DNA from: Anaerolineaceae bacterium UBA5211
GTDB taxonomy: Bacteria > Chloroflexota > Anaerolineae > Anaerolineales > Anaerolineaceae
Direction of reading: 5' to 3'
DNA length: 18,094 nucleotides
Assembly (NCBI GenBank): GCA_002412595.1
Contig: DHVJ01000036.1
Location: 1 to 18,094, forward strand
Shown: positions 1 to 8,728 of the stretch, one piece after another
Position numbering within the stretch: the stretch's first letter is position 1
Layout of the letters: every line of letters begins with the position of its first letter
The notes under the pieces: model-generated
The model's input: the letters and a program-made list of their open reading frames with translations, nothing else
Told to the model about the DNA's origin: nothing
Databases searched by the model: none
Position numbers and translations under genes: made by a program

Positions 1-422
1 CGGCAGCCGTCGATGATGCTGGCGTGGTTCAATTCGTCCGAAAAGATCACGTCGCGCTTGCCCACCAAAGCTTGAATGGTGCCCAGGTTGGCGCAGAAGC
101 CGGACTGGAAGGTGATAGCGGCTTCGGCCTGTTTGAAGGCGGCCACGCGTTTTTCCAGTTCGGTGTGAATGTCCATGGTGCCGGCAATGCTGCGCACCGC
201 GCCGGGGCCGACACCGTAGCGTTTGAGTGCGTCCTGGGCGGCTGCGACCATGCGCGGGTCATTAGCCAAACCCAAATAGTTGTTGGAGCAGAAATTAAGC
301 ACCTTGCGCCCGTCCACTTCCAGCCAGGCGCCCTGCGGTGAGCCAAGCGTGCGGATCTGGTTGTAGAGGCCTGCTTCTTTCAGGTTTTTCAGTTCTTTCT
401 GGATCCATTCTAATCTTGCCAT
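1..422 (-). CDS. kbl: Glycine C-acetyltransferase (2-amino-3-ketobutyrate CoA ligase), 5' part
   Basis: This is the first 140 codons of a PLP-dependent alpha-oxoamine synthase; the rest lies beyond the left edge. The family joins an amino acid to an acyl-CoA; this branch interconverts glycine plus acetyl-CoA with 2-amino-3-ketobutyrate in threonine breakdown. Visible family blocks are FCSNNYLGLANDPR, GVGPGAVRSIAGTMDIHTELE, FQSGFCANLGT and SDELNHASIIDG. The N-terminus (MARLEWIQKELKNLKEAGLY) resembles Kbl more than BioF, but BioF and other oxoamine synthases share these blocks, so the substrate is inferred. The start is ATG at 422-420, preceded by GAGGAAA on the minus strand at good spacing. 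It follows the XPB-like gene by 44 bases on the same strand and may be cotranscribed with it. The catalytic lysine would lie outside the window. Confidence 0.82.
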   Translation of the reverse strand, partial: MARLEWIQKELKNLKEAGLYNQIRTLGSPQGAWLEVDGRKVLNFCSNNYLGLANDPRMVAAAQDALKRYGVGPGAVRSIAGTMDIHTELEKRVAAFKQAEAAITFQSGFCANLGTIQALVGKRDVIFSDELNHASIIDGC

Positions 423-466
423 GCGATTTCCTCGTGTGTGGTTTCAGTTTTCATTTTTCGGGACCA

Positions 467-2098
467 TTATACTTCCAGGCGTACATCCGCCAGGATACCC
501 AGGTCCAGCAGGGTATCTTTGAGTGCCTGCACGCCGCCCGGTTTAACCACAGCCGTGGTGTCGTTCAGGCGTGTCAACAGCGGCTTTCCGGCGCGCGAAG
601 CCAGCAGTTGCTCCATGATGGCGGCCGAACGCACGCGCAGCAGAACTGGCTGTTCGAAGACGGCTTCCAATTCATGCTGCTTCCAGCGTTCCAGCGCCTG
701 CGGAATATTAGGCGGCAACGGTTTGCGGGCGTGCTTGTTGATCAACGCAATCAGCTGGTTGACTTGCAACCCCTGACGCAGAGCTTCCTGCAGGGCGGGC
801 GGGGAGATGTGGTAGCTGTACTTGCCCTTCTTTTCTGGGTCCCATTCGCAGAAGCGCGCCAATTGGTAGCGTAGGCTGAGCGGAAAACCGCGTTCCACCA
901 GCAGGCTGCCGTCCTTGTTGAGCGCAAAACCATCGACCTCTGCCTGCGTGTATTCGAGTGATTGTCCATCGAGCAGCGCCTCCGCCCAAGCGGAGCGGCG
1001 GAAGAGTTGTACTTTACCGTTCTTGCTCTTGGTGCCCAGGTCTGTCAGGCCCAGCCAGAAGAAAGGCCCAATTAACACCGCTTTCAGCAGAGCGCCTTCT
1101 ACTTCGTCCCAATACTCGAAGCCCTTCAGGTAAAAGCCTTTATCTTTGTGTTGGATGATCCAGCTGTCGTATTCGCCGCCGCTGCGCAGGAAATCCGGTC
1201 TGTGTTGCTTGACCCAACCGATGTATTCATCCAGATCGAACCATTGCTCGGCGGGCAGGGGTGCGAATAGGGCCAGCAGGCGTTGGCGCAGCTGCAGGGT
1301 GTTGATCTTGAGTGTGCCTTCGAATTCCAGCTGCTGCAGCAGGCGGGTTTCATTCACGACCGTGCTGTGCTGCCAGACCTGACTCAACGTAGAAAAGGAT
1401 TGTGCGCGCGGCGCTTCCAGAAAGGCGCCGATGCGCTCCGGATCAGGTTTGCCGCTGTTGAGCAGTCCAGCTTCTGATAAAAGCGTTTTTAGAAAATCTA
1501 CCGGAACCTGCGGGCTGGCCAACTCGATCTGTTTGGGCGCCAAACCTTTACGCAATCCGGCCAGCAGTGTGCAGGCGTGCTCCAAAATGACGTCGCTGGC
1601 GGTATAAACACGAGCCGGAGAGTAATTTGGCAATGCCGGAATATTGTCGGCTTCCAGGCGCTCGATTTCGTCGCTCATGAACTGCTGGAATTCTTCCGGC
1701 AGGTAAATGAACTCCTGTGGTTGGCCGCCCTCACGTAGGAAAGCGCGCGCGATGAAGCCGCTGTAATACAGCTTTTCGGTGATAGAAGCCGGGTTGCGGT
1801 CGGGGCGCACTTTCCCGCGCCGGGCCGCGCCCATTTCGCGCAGTTCGCCGAAAACACGCTGGAACTGGTCCAGCGGTTGGCGGCCGCCGGAGCGCGTCAG
1901 GCGCAGCAGGGCCTGGTAAGCCTTGTCCGGCAGGGCTTGCAGCACTTCGGTGAAAAGTTCTCGATCCAGCAAGCGCGCGGAGATTTGGCGCGCCTTGGGT
2001 TTGGCGGGGTCCAGTTCTTGCTCGATACCCCACTGCTCAGCCAGCATATCCAGCTGGTCGGGCTCGTAATCGATGATGCTTTCAATCAAAGTTGGCAT
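467..2098 (-). CDS. XPB/Ssl2 N-terminal-domain-like protein without helicase motifs
   Basis: This is a 543-residue protein of unknown function. Its last ~110 residues (HARKPLPPNIPQALERW, then VLLRVRSAAIMEQLLAS and LLDLGILADVRLEV) match the pattern I know from the domain called XPB/Ssl2-like helicase N-terminal (Helicase_C_3). The N-terminal half is helical (ALPDKAYQALLRLTRSGGRQP, EKLYYSGFIARAFL). I see no Walker A, DEAH or other helicase motif, so it is not itself a helicase. It may bind DNA or partner with a separate helicase; that is inference. The ATG at 2098 has no clear Shine-Dalgarno. A TATCAT box ends six bases before it, which suggests a leaderless message. It lies 52 bases behind the flavoprotein gene and 44 bases ahead of kbl on the same strand. 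Length is typical for such proteins, and no truncation is seen. Confidence 0.6.
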   Translation of the reverse strand: MPTLIESIIDYEPDQLDMLAEQWGIEQELDPAKPKARQISARLLDRELFTEVLQALPDKAYQALLRLTRSGGRQPLDQFQRVFGELREMGAARRGKVRPDRNPASITEKLYYSGFIARAFLREGGQPQEFIYLPEEFQQFMSDEIERLEADNIPALPNYSPARVYTASDVILEHACTLLAGLRKGLAPKQIELASPQVPVDFLKTLLSEAGLLNSGKPDPERIGAFLEAPRAQSFSTLSQVWQHSTVVNETRLLQQLEFEGTLKINTLQLRQRLLALFAPLPAEQWFDLDEYIGWVKQHRPDFLRSGGEYDSWIIQHKDKGFYLKGFEYWDEVEGALLKAVLIGPFFWLGLTDLGTKSKNGKVQLFRRSAWAEALLDGQSLEYTQAEVDGFALNKDGSLLVERGFPLSLRYQLARFCEWDPEKKGKYSYHISPPALQEALRQGLQVNQLIALINKHARKPLPPNIPQALERWKQHELEAVFEQPVLLRVRSAAIMEQLLASRAGKPLLTRLNDTTAVVKPGGVQALKDTLLDLGILADVRLEV

Positions 2099-2104
2099 GT
2101 CAAT

Positions 2105-2126
2105 ATGATAGCTTAAGAATGCTATC
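2105..2126 (-). promoter_or_regulatory. -10 box and overlapping dyad before the XPB-like gene
   Basis: On the minus strand TATCAT (2110-2105) lies six bases before the ATG at 2098. A 6-bp inverted repeat, GATAGC (2107-2112) and GCTATC (2121-2126) with an 8-base spacer, overlaps it. No -35 match is seen. It could be an operator or a small hairpin; the function is inferred. Confidence 0.3.
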
Positions 2127-2150
2127 CTGGGCGCTTTTTTTACATTGAAA

Positions 2151-2933
2151 TTAACTGACGAAAAAAGCCACCAGCGGGCCGATCACCTGGGCCAGCAGGC
2201 TAACGAAGATATTGTTTTTATGCGGGACAAAGTAGGTCGCGCTGGGTTCCAGCCAGCCGTTTTTTTGCCAGTAGCGGTGATCCAATGATTCGGGTTTGGC
2301 TTTTCTCCAGGCATTGGACTGGATCTTGAAGACGATCAGCTCGACCAGGTTGGGCCGGCACTGCGGGAGATCTGCCAACTCTCGGCGGATGGCGACGGCG
2401 GCCTTGCGGATGCGTGCGCCGTAACGCTGGCTGATGCTGTCCTCATCCATGAGCGCCCCCATTATGAAAGAAGATGAACCGCGCAAGCGTGCGCCCCAGG
2501 TGATCAGCGCGCCCTGCATGGTGCGCAGGGTTGAACCGGCTGGGCTGCTGCCGGTAGTGGCGATCAGGTAAACGGGTTTGCCGCCCAATGCCGGGCGGTG
2601 GCACAAAAAAGCCAGCCGGTCGATCCAGTTTTTCAACAACCCGCTCACGTCGCTGACGTAAACTGGGCTGGCAATCACCAACAAATCAGCGGCCTGCATT
2701 CTTGCCAGAATTGGCAGCAGGTCGTCCTTTAGCGGGCAGCGTTCTTCGCCCTTATCGAAACAGGCTCGGCAACCAGTGCAAGTCTTCAACTGCTGTTGGC
2801 CTAATGCCATTATCTCAACCTCGCTTTCCTGTCCGGAAGGCGGTTGTTCGGTCAATGTTTTCGCAAGCAAATCCAGAATTTGGTGGGTGTTGCCGTTACG
2901 GCGGTTGCTGCCGCAGATCATCAAGACTTTCAT
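2151..2933 (-). CDS. Iron-sulfur flavoprotein / NADPH-dependent FMN reductase family, with hydrophobic C-terminus
   Basis: This is a 260-residue flavodoxin-fold redox protein. The FMN phosphate loop GSNRRNGNT is at residues 8-16. Cys52, 55, 58 and 66 form C-x2-C-x2-C-x7-C, the compact cluster motif of archaeal/bacterial iron-sulfur flavoproteins (Isf), which bind a [4Fe-4S] cluster beside FMN. Other fold landmarks are IASPVYVSDVSGLLKNWIDR (88-107) and TTGSSPAGS. Unlike short Isf proteins it has a further ~70 residues ending in a hydrophobic stretch (NIFVSLLAQVIGPLVAFFVS, 241-260), which could anchor it to the membrane. The electron donor and acceptor are unknown. The start ATG has AGGGAG seven bases upstream. 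It is divergent from the V4R-like gene and upstream of the XPB-like gene on the same strand. Confidence 0.75.
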   Translation of the reverse strand: MKVLMICGSNRRNGNTHQILDLLAKTLTEQPPSGQESEVEIMALGQQQLKTCTGCRACFDKGEERCPLKDDLLPILARMQAADLLVIASPVYVSDVSGLLKNWIDRLAFLCHRPALGGKPVYLIATTGSSPAGSTLRTMQGALITWGARLRGSSSFIMGALMDEDSISQRYGARIRKAAVAIRRELADLPQCRPNLVELIVFKIQSNAWRKAKPESLDHRYWQKNGWLEPSATYFVPHKNNIFVSLLAQVIGPLVAFFVS

Positions 2934-2983
2934 GATGCATCTCCCTGCATATCTTAAAAATGTTTAATAGGGCTGGACATTTC

Positions 2984-3012
2984 TTACCATTTTGGACATA
3001 ATCAGCTATTAT
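2984..3012 (+). promoter_or_regulatory. Probable sigma-70-type promoter of the V4R-like gene
   Basis: TTACCA (2984-2989) and TATTAT (3007-3012) are separated by 17 bases. The predicted start near 3019 leaves a ~30-base leader containing GAGGAAA. A direct repeat of TGGACAT (2974-2980 and 2993-2999) flanks the -35 and could be a factor site. Seen by eye only. Confidence 0.4.
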
Positions 3013-3048
3013 AACGGAGCAAGAAAAACGAGGAAACAGCTTTCGAAT

Positions 3049-3594
3049 ATGGAAAATCTTTTTGTGGACGCCATCTGCCAGGCCGCGGTGGAAATATTAG
3101 GCGAGAAAGAAGCCTTTGACAGCTTGAAAGCCATGGGCTTGCCGACCCTCGTTCCGGCTGATGCCTCATGCTTTTCCCTGGAAGATCTGGGGGCGGTCTT
3201 GGCACGTAAGTATGACCCGCAGACTGCCATGGGATTGCTGATCCGAGTAGGCCGTGCTTCACTGATTTTCCTGCGGCGCTACTACAGCGAAATTTCCGAT
3301 TTGGGAAGCATCGATAATCGCCTTAAACCGCTGGATAAACGCTTCATGAAATCTTTAACTACGCTGGCTGAGTGCGTCAGCAGCGAGCTTGGACAGCCGG
3401 TGAGTATTTCGGCGCAGGATGCGCTTTCTTATACCTGGCAGATCCAGGCTGGTCAACAGACTTACACGCTATATTATCACTTTGGCTTGTTGGAAGAGTT
3501 TTGCGCCTGGTTGGATTCCCGCAAAGATTACCAACTGGTCCATGCGGGGAATGATGCAACCTGTTTGCAAATCTTCATCAAAGAGAAAGCGTGA
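3049..3594 (+). CDS. Degenerate V4R-like (4-vinyl reductase/heme-NO-binding fold) domain protein
   Basis: This is a 181-residue soluble protein I recognise only by pattern. The order of elements resembles V4R/4VR small-ligand domains: a helical N-terminus, GRASLIFLRRYY (68-79), a helix ending LKPLDKRFMKSLTTLAECV, a beta segment with the ligand-side pattern, then HFGLLEEFCAWL (144-155) and YQLVHAGNDATCLQIFIK (161-178). The last matches the family ending in which a Cys-x-A-x-GD-x-x-C-x-F pattern is usual; the first Cys and the GD are altered here. V4R domains bind hydrophobic ligands in sensors and tetrapyrrole enzymes; the ligand here is unknown. The frame is open from a TTG at 2992, but that TTG lies upstream of the predicted transcription start, so ATG 3049 is preferred. 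The gene diverges from the flavoprotein gene, with a shared intergenic promoter region. Confidence 0.5.
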   Translation: MENLFVDAICQAAVEILGEKEAFDSLKAMGLPTLVPADASCFSLEDLGAVLARKYDPQTAMGLLIRVGRASLIFLRRYYSEISDLGSIDNRLKPLDKRFMKSLTTLAECVSSELGQPVSISAQDALSYTWQIQAGQQTYTLYYHFGLLEEFCAWLDSRKDYQLVHAGNDATCLQIFIKEKA

Positions 3595-3606
3595 GAATAT
3601 TTTCTG

Positions 3607-3650
3607 TTGACATTTCTCTTATTGACATATCGAACAAACGCTCATAAACT
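3607..3650 (+). promoter_or_regulatory. Promoter region of the thiamine operon
   Basis: Two exact TTGACA boxes occur at 3607-3612 and 3622-3627. The second has TAAACT (3645-3650) at 17-base spacing or CATAAA (3643-3648) at 15. Either places the transcription start just before the riboswitch aptamer. The first TTGACA has no good partner and may be chance. Confidence 0.45.
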
Positions 3651-3663
3651 GTAGTTAACAACC

Positions 3664-3757
3664 GAACCGGGGAGCCTGAAATGCCAGGCTGAGAGGAGGA
3701 TGCGAAAATCCTCGACCCGCAGAACCTGAACCGGATAATACCGGCGGAGGGAGTATC
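3664..3757 (+). ncRNA. TPP riboswitch (THI box) aptamer
   Basis: The conserved THI-box core is present in order: GGGGAGC (3669-3675), CTGAGAGGA (3689-3697), ACCC (3715-3718), GAACCTGA (3722-3729), CCGGATAATACCGGCGGAGGGA (3731-3752). P2 pairs AGCCTG (3673-3678) with CAGGCT (3685-3690). The optional arm pairs GAGGAT (3696-3701) with ATCCTC (3708-3713). P5 pairs CCGG 3731-3734 with 3741-3744. P1 is weak: GAAC (3664-3667) can pair with GT-TC across a bulged A at 3755. The aptamer binds thiamine pyrophosphate and lies directly ahead of the thiamine kinase and transporter genes, so it should turn the operon off when TPP is plentiful. Confidence 0.95.
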
Positions 3758-3799
3758 TTATAGCCTTTAAACTCCCTTCAATGGTAAGGGAGTTTTTTT
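3746..3799 (+). terminator. Riboswitch expression platform: antiterminator / terminator that also masks the thiN RBS
   Basis: AAACTCCCTT (3769-3778) pairs with AAGGGAGTTT (3786-3795) around a 7-base loop, and T runs to 3799: an intrinsic terminator. The 5' arm can instead pair with the aptamer's 3' strand: GGAGGGAGT (3746-3754) with ACTCCCTTC (3771-3779), nine pairs including one G-U. The two folds exclude each other, the usual TPP attenuation design. The 3' arm also holds AGGGAG, the only Shine-Dalgarno for the ATG at 3800, at seven-base spacing. Confidence 0.85.
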
Positions 3800-4444
3800 A
3801 TGCGAGCAGTGATTTTTGCCAATGGAGAGCTGGGGCAGCCGGAGCGCATGCGCGCGCTGCTGCGTGCGGATGATTATCTCATCGCGGCCGACGGCGGCCT
3901 GCGGCATCTGCGTGCCCTGGACCGCAAGCCGGATTTGCTGATCGGCGATCTCGATTCAGTCAGTCAACCAGACGTGGATTGGCTGGCAGGCGGCTCGACG
4001 GAAATCCGCAAATTCCCGGCTGAGAAGGACTTCACCGATCTGGAGTTAGCCCTGCGCGCGGCACATGAACGCGGCGTGGAGGGCATCCTGCTGGCGGCCG
4101 CCCTGGGCGGGCGTTTGGACCAGACCCTGGCTAACATTGGCTTGCTGCGGCTGCCGGAATTGTCCGGTATGGATGTGAGCCTGGATGATGGGCTTACCGA
4201 GGTGCGGCTGATCACCGCGACCCTCACCATCCAGGGTAGCGAGGGCGATATCGTTTCACTCATCCCCGCAGGTTCGGCTGTTGAAGGGGTGCGCACCCAT
4301 GCTTTGCAATATCCGCTGAATGCGGAAACGCTCAGCCCCGGCCAAACGCGCGGCATCAGCAATGTGATGCTGACCGACCAGGCCGCGGTTGAGATTGAAC
4401 ACGGAGAGTTGCTGTGTGTGCATCTCCGTAAAAACAATTTGTAA
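3800..4444 (+). CDS. thiN: Thiamine pyrophosphokinase (ThiN type)
   Basis: It transfers pyrophosphate from ATP to thiamine, giving thiamine pyrophosphate and AMP, in the cytosol. Family motifs are all present in 214 residues, the usual bacterial length: ADGG (30-33), GDLDS (49-53), EKDFTDLE (75-82), the GGRLDQTLANI block (103-113) and GISN (185-188) in the C-terminal beta domain that binds thiamine. The acidic residues of GDLDS and KDFTDLE are the expected metal and nucleotide ligands. It is the first gene after the TPP riboswitch; its ATG begins right after the terminator T-run and takes its ribosome site from the terminator's 3' arm. It is followed after 16 bases by the transporter genes. 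With no thiC, thiE or thiD in the window, the operon is a salvage route: import, then direct pyrophosphorylation. Confidence 0.94.
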   Translation: MRAVIFANGELGQPERMRALLRADDYLIAADGGLRHLRALDRKPDLLIGDLDSVSQPDVDWLAGGSTEIRKFPAEKDFTDLELALRAAHERGVEGILLAAALGGRLDQTLANIGLLRLPELSGMDVSLDDGLTEVRLITATLTIQGSEGDIVSLIPAGSAVEGVRTHALQYPLNAETLSPGQTRGISNVMLTDQAAVEIEHGELLCVHLRKNNL

Positions 4445-4460
4445 TTTTGAGGAGTAACCG

Positions 4461-5498
4461 ATGAAAAAAACGATCCTTCTGGGTCTGCTGGTTCTGGCGC
4501 TGGCTTTGAGTGCCTGCCAAAAAGAACCGGCTACCCTGACCGTTATGACGCATGATTCCTTCGCTGTCAGCGAGGACGTCATTGCGCAGTTCGAAGAAGA
4601 AAATAACGTCAAAGTCAATTTCCTGCTGAGCGGTGACGCGGGCAGCGCGCTTAACCGTGCGGTGCTGTCCAAAGATGCCCCGGTGGCGGACGTGTTTTAC
4701 GGTGTGGATAACACCTTCCTGTCGCGGGCATTAGCTGAAGATATCTTCGAAGCCTACGAATCCCCGCTGCTGAACCATATCCCTGACGTGTTCAAGTTGG
4801 ATGATCAGGCACGTGCCTTGCCGGTGGATTACGGCGACGTGTGCATCAATTACGACAAAGCTTATTTTGCCGATAATAGCATGGCGCTGCCAGCTTCGCT
4901 GGAAGACTTGACCCAACCGGAATACGCCGGTTTGCTGGCGGTCGAGAACCCCGCGGTTTCCTCGCCCGGCCTGGCTTTTATGCTGGCTACTATAGCCCAA
5001 TACGGCAGTGATGGTTACCTGGATTACTGGCAGCGCTTGATGGATAATGACCTGGTGCTGGTTAATGACTGGGAAACGGCTTACTACACCAACTTCTCCG
5101 GTTCGTCCGGCCGGGGCGCCCAGCCTATGGTGGTATCCTATGGCACCAGCCCGGCGGTCGAGGTGGTCTATGCCGAAGAACCGTTGGATGAAGCCCCCAC
5201 CGCTTCACTGGTGGGCGACAATATGTGCTTCCGCCAGATCGAATTCGTGGGTATCCTCAAGGGCACCCAACAGCGCGCGCTGGCCGAAAAGTTCGTGGAC
5301 TTTATGCTGGGCACGACTTTCCAGGAGGACATTCCCCTAAATATGTTCGTGTTCCCGGCCAACCAGAACGCAAAGCTGCCAGAAGAATTCACCCTATATA
5401 ATCAGGTGCCCGAGCACCCGGCCTCGCTGCCCATGGACGAGATCGAAGCCAACCGCGATAGTTGGATCGAGGCTTGGCGGGAGCAGATACTGCAATAA
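4461..5498 (+). CDS. thiB: Thiamine ABC transporter, substrate-binding lipoprotein
   Basis: This 345-residue extracytoplasmic binding protein delivers thiamine (possibly also its phosphates) to the permease. A lipoprotein signal is clear: basic MKK, a hydrophobic core, then lipobox LSAC with Cys19 as the lipid-anchored first mature residue. The family pattern includes LTVMTHDSFAVSEDV at the mature start, PVDYGDVCINYDK (121-133), NPAVSSPGLAFML (163-175), the Trp204/Tyr208-209 region and VVSYGTSPA (224-232), as in TbpA/ThiB. Iron- and phosphonate-binding relatives share the fold; thiamine specificity rests on the TPP riboswitch and thiN. GAGGAG lies ahead of the ATG at normal spacing. Its TAA overlaps the permease ATG by one base (TAATG), so translation is probably coupled. 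Confidence 0.9.
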   Translation: MKKTILLGLLVLALALSACQKEPATLTVMTHDSFAVSEDVIAQFEEENNVKVNFLLSGDAGSALNRAVLSKDAPVADVFYGVDNTFLSRALAEDIFEAYESPLLNHIPDVFKLDDQARALPVDYGDVCINYDKAYFADNSMALPASLEDLTQPEYAGLLAVENPAVSSPGLAFMLATIAQYGSDGYLDYWQRLMDNDLVLVNDWETAYYTNFSGSSGRGAQPMVVSYGTSPAVEVVYAEEPLDEAPTASLVGDNMCFRQIEFVGILKGTQQRALAEKFVDFMLGTTFQEDIPLNMFVFPANQNAKLPEEFTLYNQVPEHPASLPMDEIEANRDSWIEAWREQILQ

Positions 5499-7187
5499 TG
5501 CAATCCAAACGTTGGAACGCCGGCAGGCTGGCTCTGTGGCTGCTGCCGCTGGGTTTTCTGCTGGCGTTCTATTTCTTCCCGCTGGGCAAAATTGCGGCGC
5601 TGTCGCTTTCGAAATGGCGCCAGAATGGCCTGACGGGTTGGGATTGGGGCTTGGTGGGTCGCACGGCCGGCTTTACCTTCTACCAGGCAGTGCTTTCTAC
5701 TCTGCTGACGCTGGTGGTGGGTATGCCTGCGGCTTACCTGTTCAGCCGTTTCCGCTTCCGCGGCAAGGGTTTTCTGCGTGTAGCCTCCACGCTGCCCTTC
5801 ATCCTGCCCACCGTGGTAGTAGCGGCGGCTTTCAACGCCCTGATCGGCCCGCACGGCTGGCTTAACCAGGGCCTTATGGCGGCTTTTCAGCTGGCCCAAC
5901 CGCCCATAGTTATCCAAAACAGTTTGGCGGCTATTCTGCTGGCGCATGTTTTCTATAACACCTCCATCGTCATCCGCGTGGTCTCGACCGCCTGGGAAGG
6001 GGTGGACCTGCGCTTGGAGAACGCCGCGCGCACGCTGGGCGCCTCTCCGGCGCGCGTCTTCCGCCAGGTTACTTTGCCATTAATACGCCCTGCGCTCATT
6101 TCAGCCTTCCTGCTGGTGTTTCTGTTTGACTTCACCAGCTTCGGTGTCATCCTGATGCTGGGCGGTCCGCAGTTTAGCACGCTGGAGGTGGAAATCTACA
6201 TCCAAACTATGCAGTTTCTCAACCTGCCGCTGGCCGGCTTGCTCTCGCTCATCCAGCTGGTCTTTTGCATGGGCATTACCGCGCTGATCATCGGCACCGG
6301 TCGCTCGTTGAGTGTGCCGGTCATGCCGCGCGGTAACCAGGAAAACCTGCGCAAGCCCAAGAAGGCTCCCGAAAAGCTATTTGTCTTTATCATGTCGTTC
6401 TTTCTTGTCTTCCTTTTAGTGATGCCGCTGATTGCATTGGTCGGGCAGGCCCTGATCGTCTCCGATCAGAATGGTTGGCATCTCTCCCTGCAATATTTCC
6501 GCCAGCTGTTTGTCAACAGCCGCCAATCCATTTTTTACGTACCGCCCATTGATGCGCTGCGCAACTCGCTACTGTACGCGCTGACGGCTTCCAGCCTGGC
6601 GCTGGGATTGGGCATGCTGCTGGCTATTGCCACGCGTGCCAGCCGTATCCTCAGCCGCGTGCTCAACTGGTTGGTGCTGCTGCCCCTGGGCACTTCGGCG
6701 GTTACCTTTGGGCTGGGCCTGTACCTGGCTTTTGGCACAGGCCGCACGGCGCTGCGCTGGTATCCGCTGCTCATCCCTCTGGCGCATGCGCTCATTGCGC
6801 TGCCCTTTGTGCTCAACCTGATTGAACCGGCTTTAAATGCCATCCCGGCCAACCTCAAGTGGGCGGCGCGCACGCTGGGTGCTTCCCCCCGCGCGGTTTG
6901 GCGCCGGGTGGAGCTGCCTATAATCTGGCGTTCTGCGCTGACCGCTTTCGTGTATGCTTTCGCGATTTCGCTGGGTGAGTTTGGCGCCACCTCCTTCCTG
7001 ACCCGCCCGGATATTCCCACCCTGCCCATCGCGGTGTACCGCTACCTCAACCTGCCCGGCAGTTTGAATTACGGCCAGGCCATGGCCATGTCGGTTATCC
7101 TGCTGGCGGTTTGCGCGTTGAGCATGTTCTTAGTGGACCGCCTGCAGCTGCCGGGTTGGAGCGATAATACTAGAAAGGTGCAACCTG

Positions 7188-7195
<8 letters not shown>
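5498..7195 (+). CDS. thiP: Thiamine ABC transporter, fused two-domain permease
   Basis: This 565-residue membrane permease has two tandem BPD_transp_1 units, so one chain forms the whole transmembrane channel. The EAA loops that touch the ATPase are ENAARTLGASPARVFRQVTL (174-193) and KWAARTLGASPRAVWRRVEL (454-473); their near-identity shows the internal duplication. Roughly 12 hydrophobic segments are seen, starting at residues 11-29. The frame is open further upstream to 5462, but ATG 5498, overlapping the thiB stop as TAATG, gives a normal N-terminus. The length fits ThiP/FbpB-type permeases. The end overlaps the ATPase start by eight bases. Substrate choice is inferred from the operon; the sequence alone would also fit an iron permease. 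Confidence 0.9.
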
Positions 7196-8239
<1,044 letters not shown>

Positions 8240-8243
<4 letters not shown>

Positions 8244-8728
8244 ACCCCGAAAACGCAATCGAAATGACAATTATCAAGAACGATCATCTTGGCCGTGAAG
8301 TTTGGCATTATCCCGGCCGGGTCATCGCGCAATCTGATCGCGGCTACTTGTTTGAAGCTTTCTTCAACCGCAGCGACTTTGAATTTAATGGCATGCTGCT
8401 GAAAGAAAGAGACCGCTTTCTCGAGCTGTATTTGCTGGGAAAATATTTTAACATCTACCAGATTTACGACCGCGATGACGGTCACTTGAAGGGCTGGTAT
8501 TGCAACGTAACCAAGCCGGTGCAGGTAACAGATGGACAGCTCAGCTATGATGACCTGGCGTTGGATTTGCTGGTCTTTCCGGATGGGCGTCAGTTGGTAT
8601 TGGACGAGGATGAGTTTGCCGAACTGGCACTCCCGCCTGAATTGGCGGTTAAAGCGCGCGACGGTCTGCGCGAGTTACAGTCTTTGTTTAATGAGTATCC
8701 GGATTTTAATGTTCGAAAACTGATTTAG
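8240..8728 (+). CDS. DUF402 family protein (putative nucleotide phosphohydrolase) in the thiamine operon
   Basis: This 162-residue soluble protein has the DUF402 hallmark order: a beta-rich N-terminus, GWYCNVTKP (85-93), the acidic DDLALDLLVFPDG (104-116) and LDEDEF (121-126), then a helical tail. Characterised DUF402 members are metal-dependent phosphohydrolases: FomD in fosfomycin synthesis and staphylococcal nucleoside di/triphosphatases. The Asp/Glu residues visible here fit that role. The start is ATG 8240, because it overlaps the thiQ stop as ATGA and has AAGGGCAGGG upstream. The frame stays open upstream inside thiQ, but that part is not credible. As the last gene of a TPP-controlled operon it may act on thiamine phosphates or on a nucleotide by-product; that is inference. 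Its TAG overlaps the TAA of an open frame on the other strand. Confidence 0.8.

Noticed and set aside
338..874. 178-codon plus-strand ORF
   Set aside because: It lies antisense to kbl and the XPB-like gene, has no Shine-Dalgarno and no family pattern; a by-product of GC-rich codon bias on the other strand.
3600..3630. First TTGACA (3607-3612) as a second thiamine promoter
   Set aside because: No -10 match at 15-19 bases downstream; the second TTGACA fits better.
6001..6910. Near-identical GC-rich segments in thiP as a DNA repeat
   Set aside because: They are the two EAA loops of duplicated permease domains (residues 174-193 and 454-473), explained by protein-level duplication.
6535..7029. 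164-codon minus-strand ORF inside thiP
   Set aside because: The thiP reading shows clear EAA loops and membrane helices across the same bases; the antisense product is low-complexity Arg/Ser/Ala.
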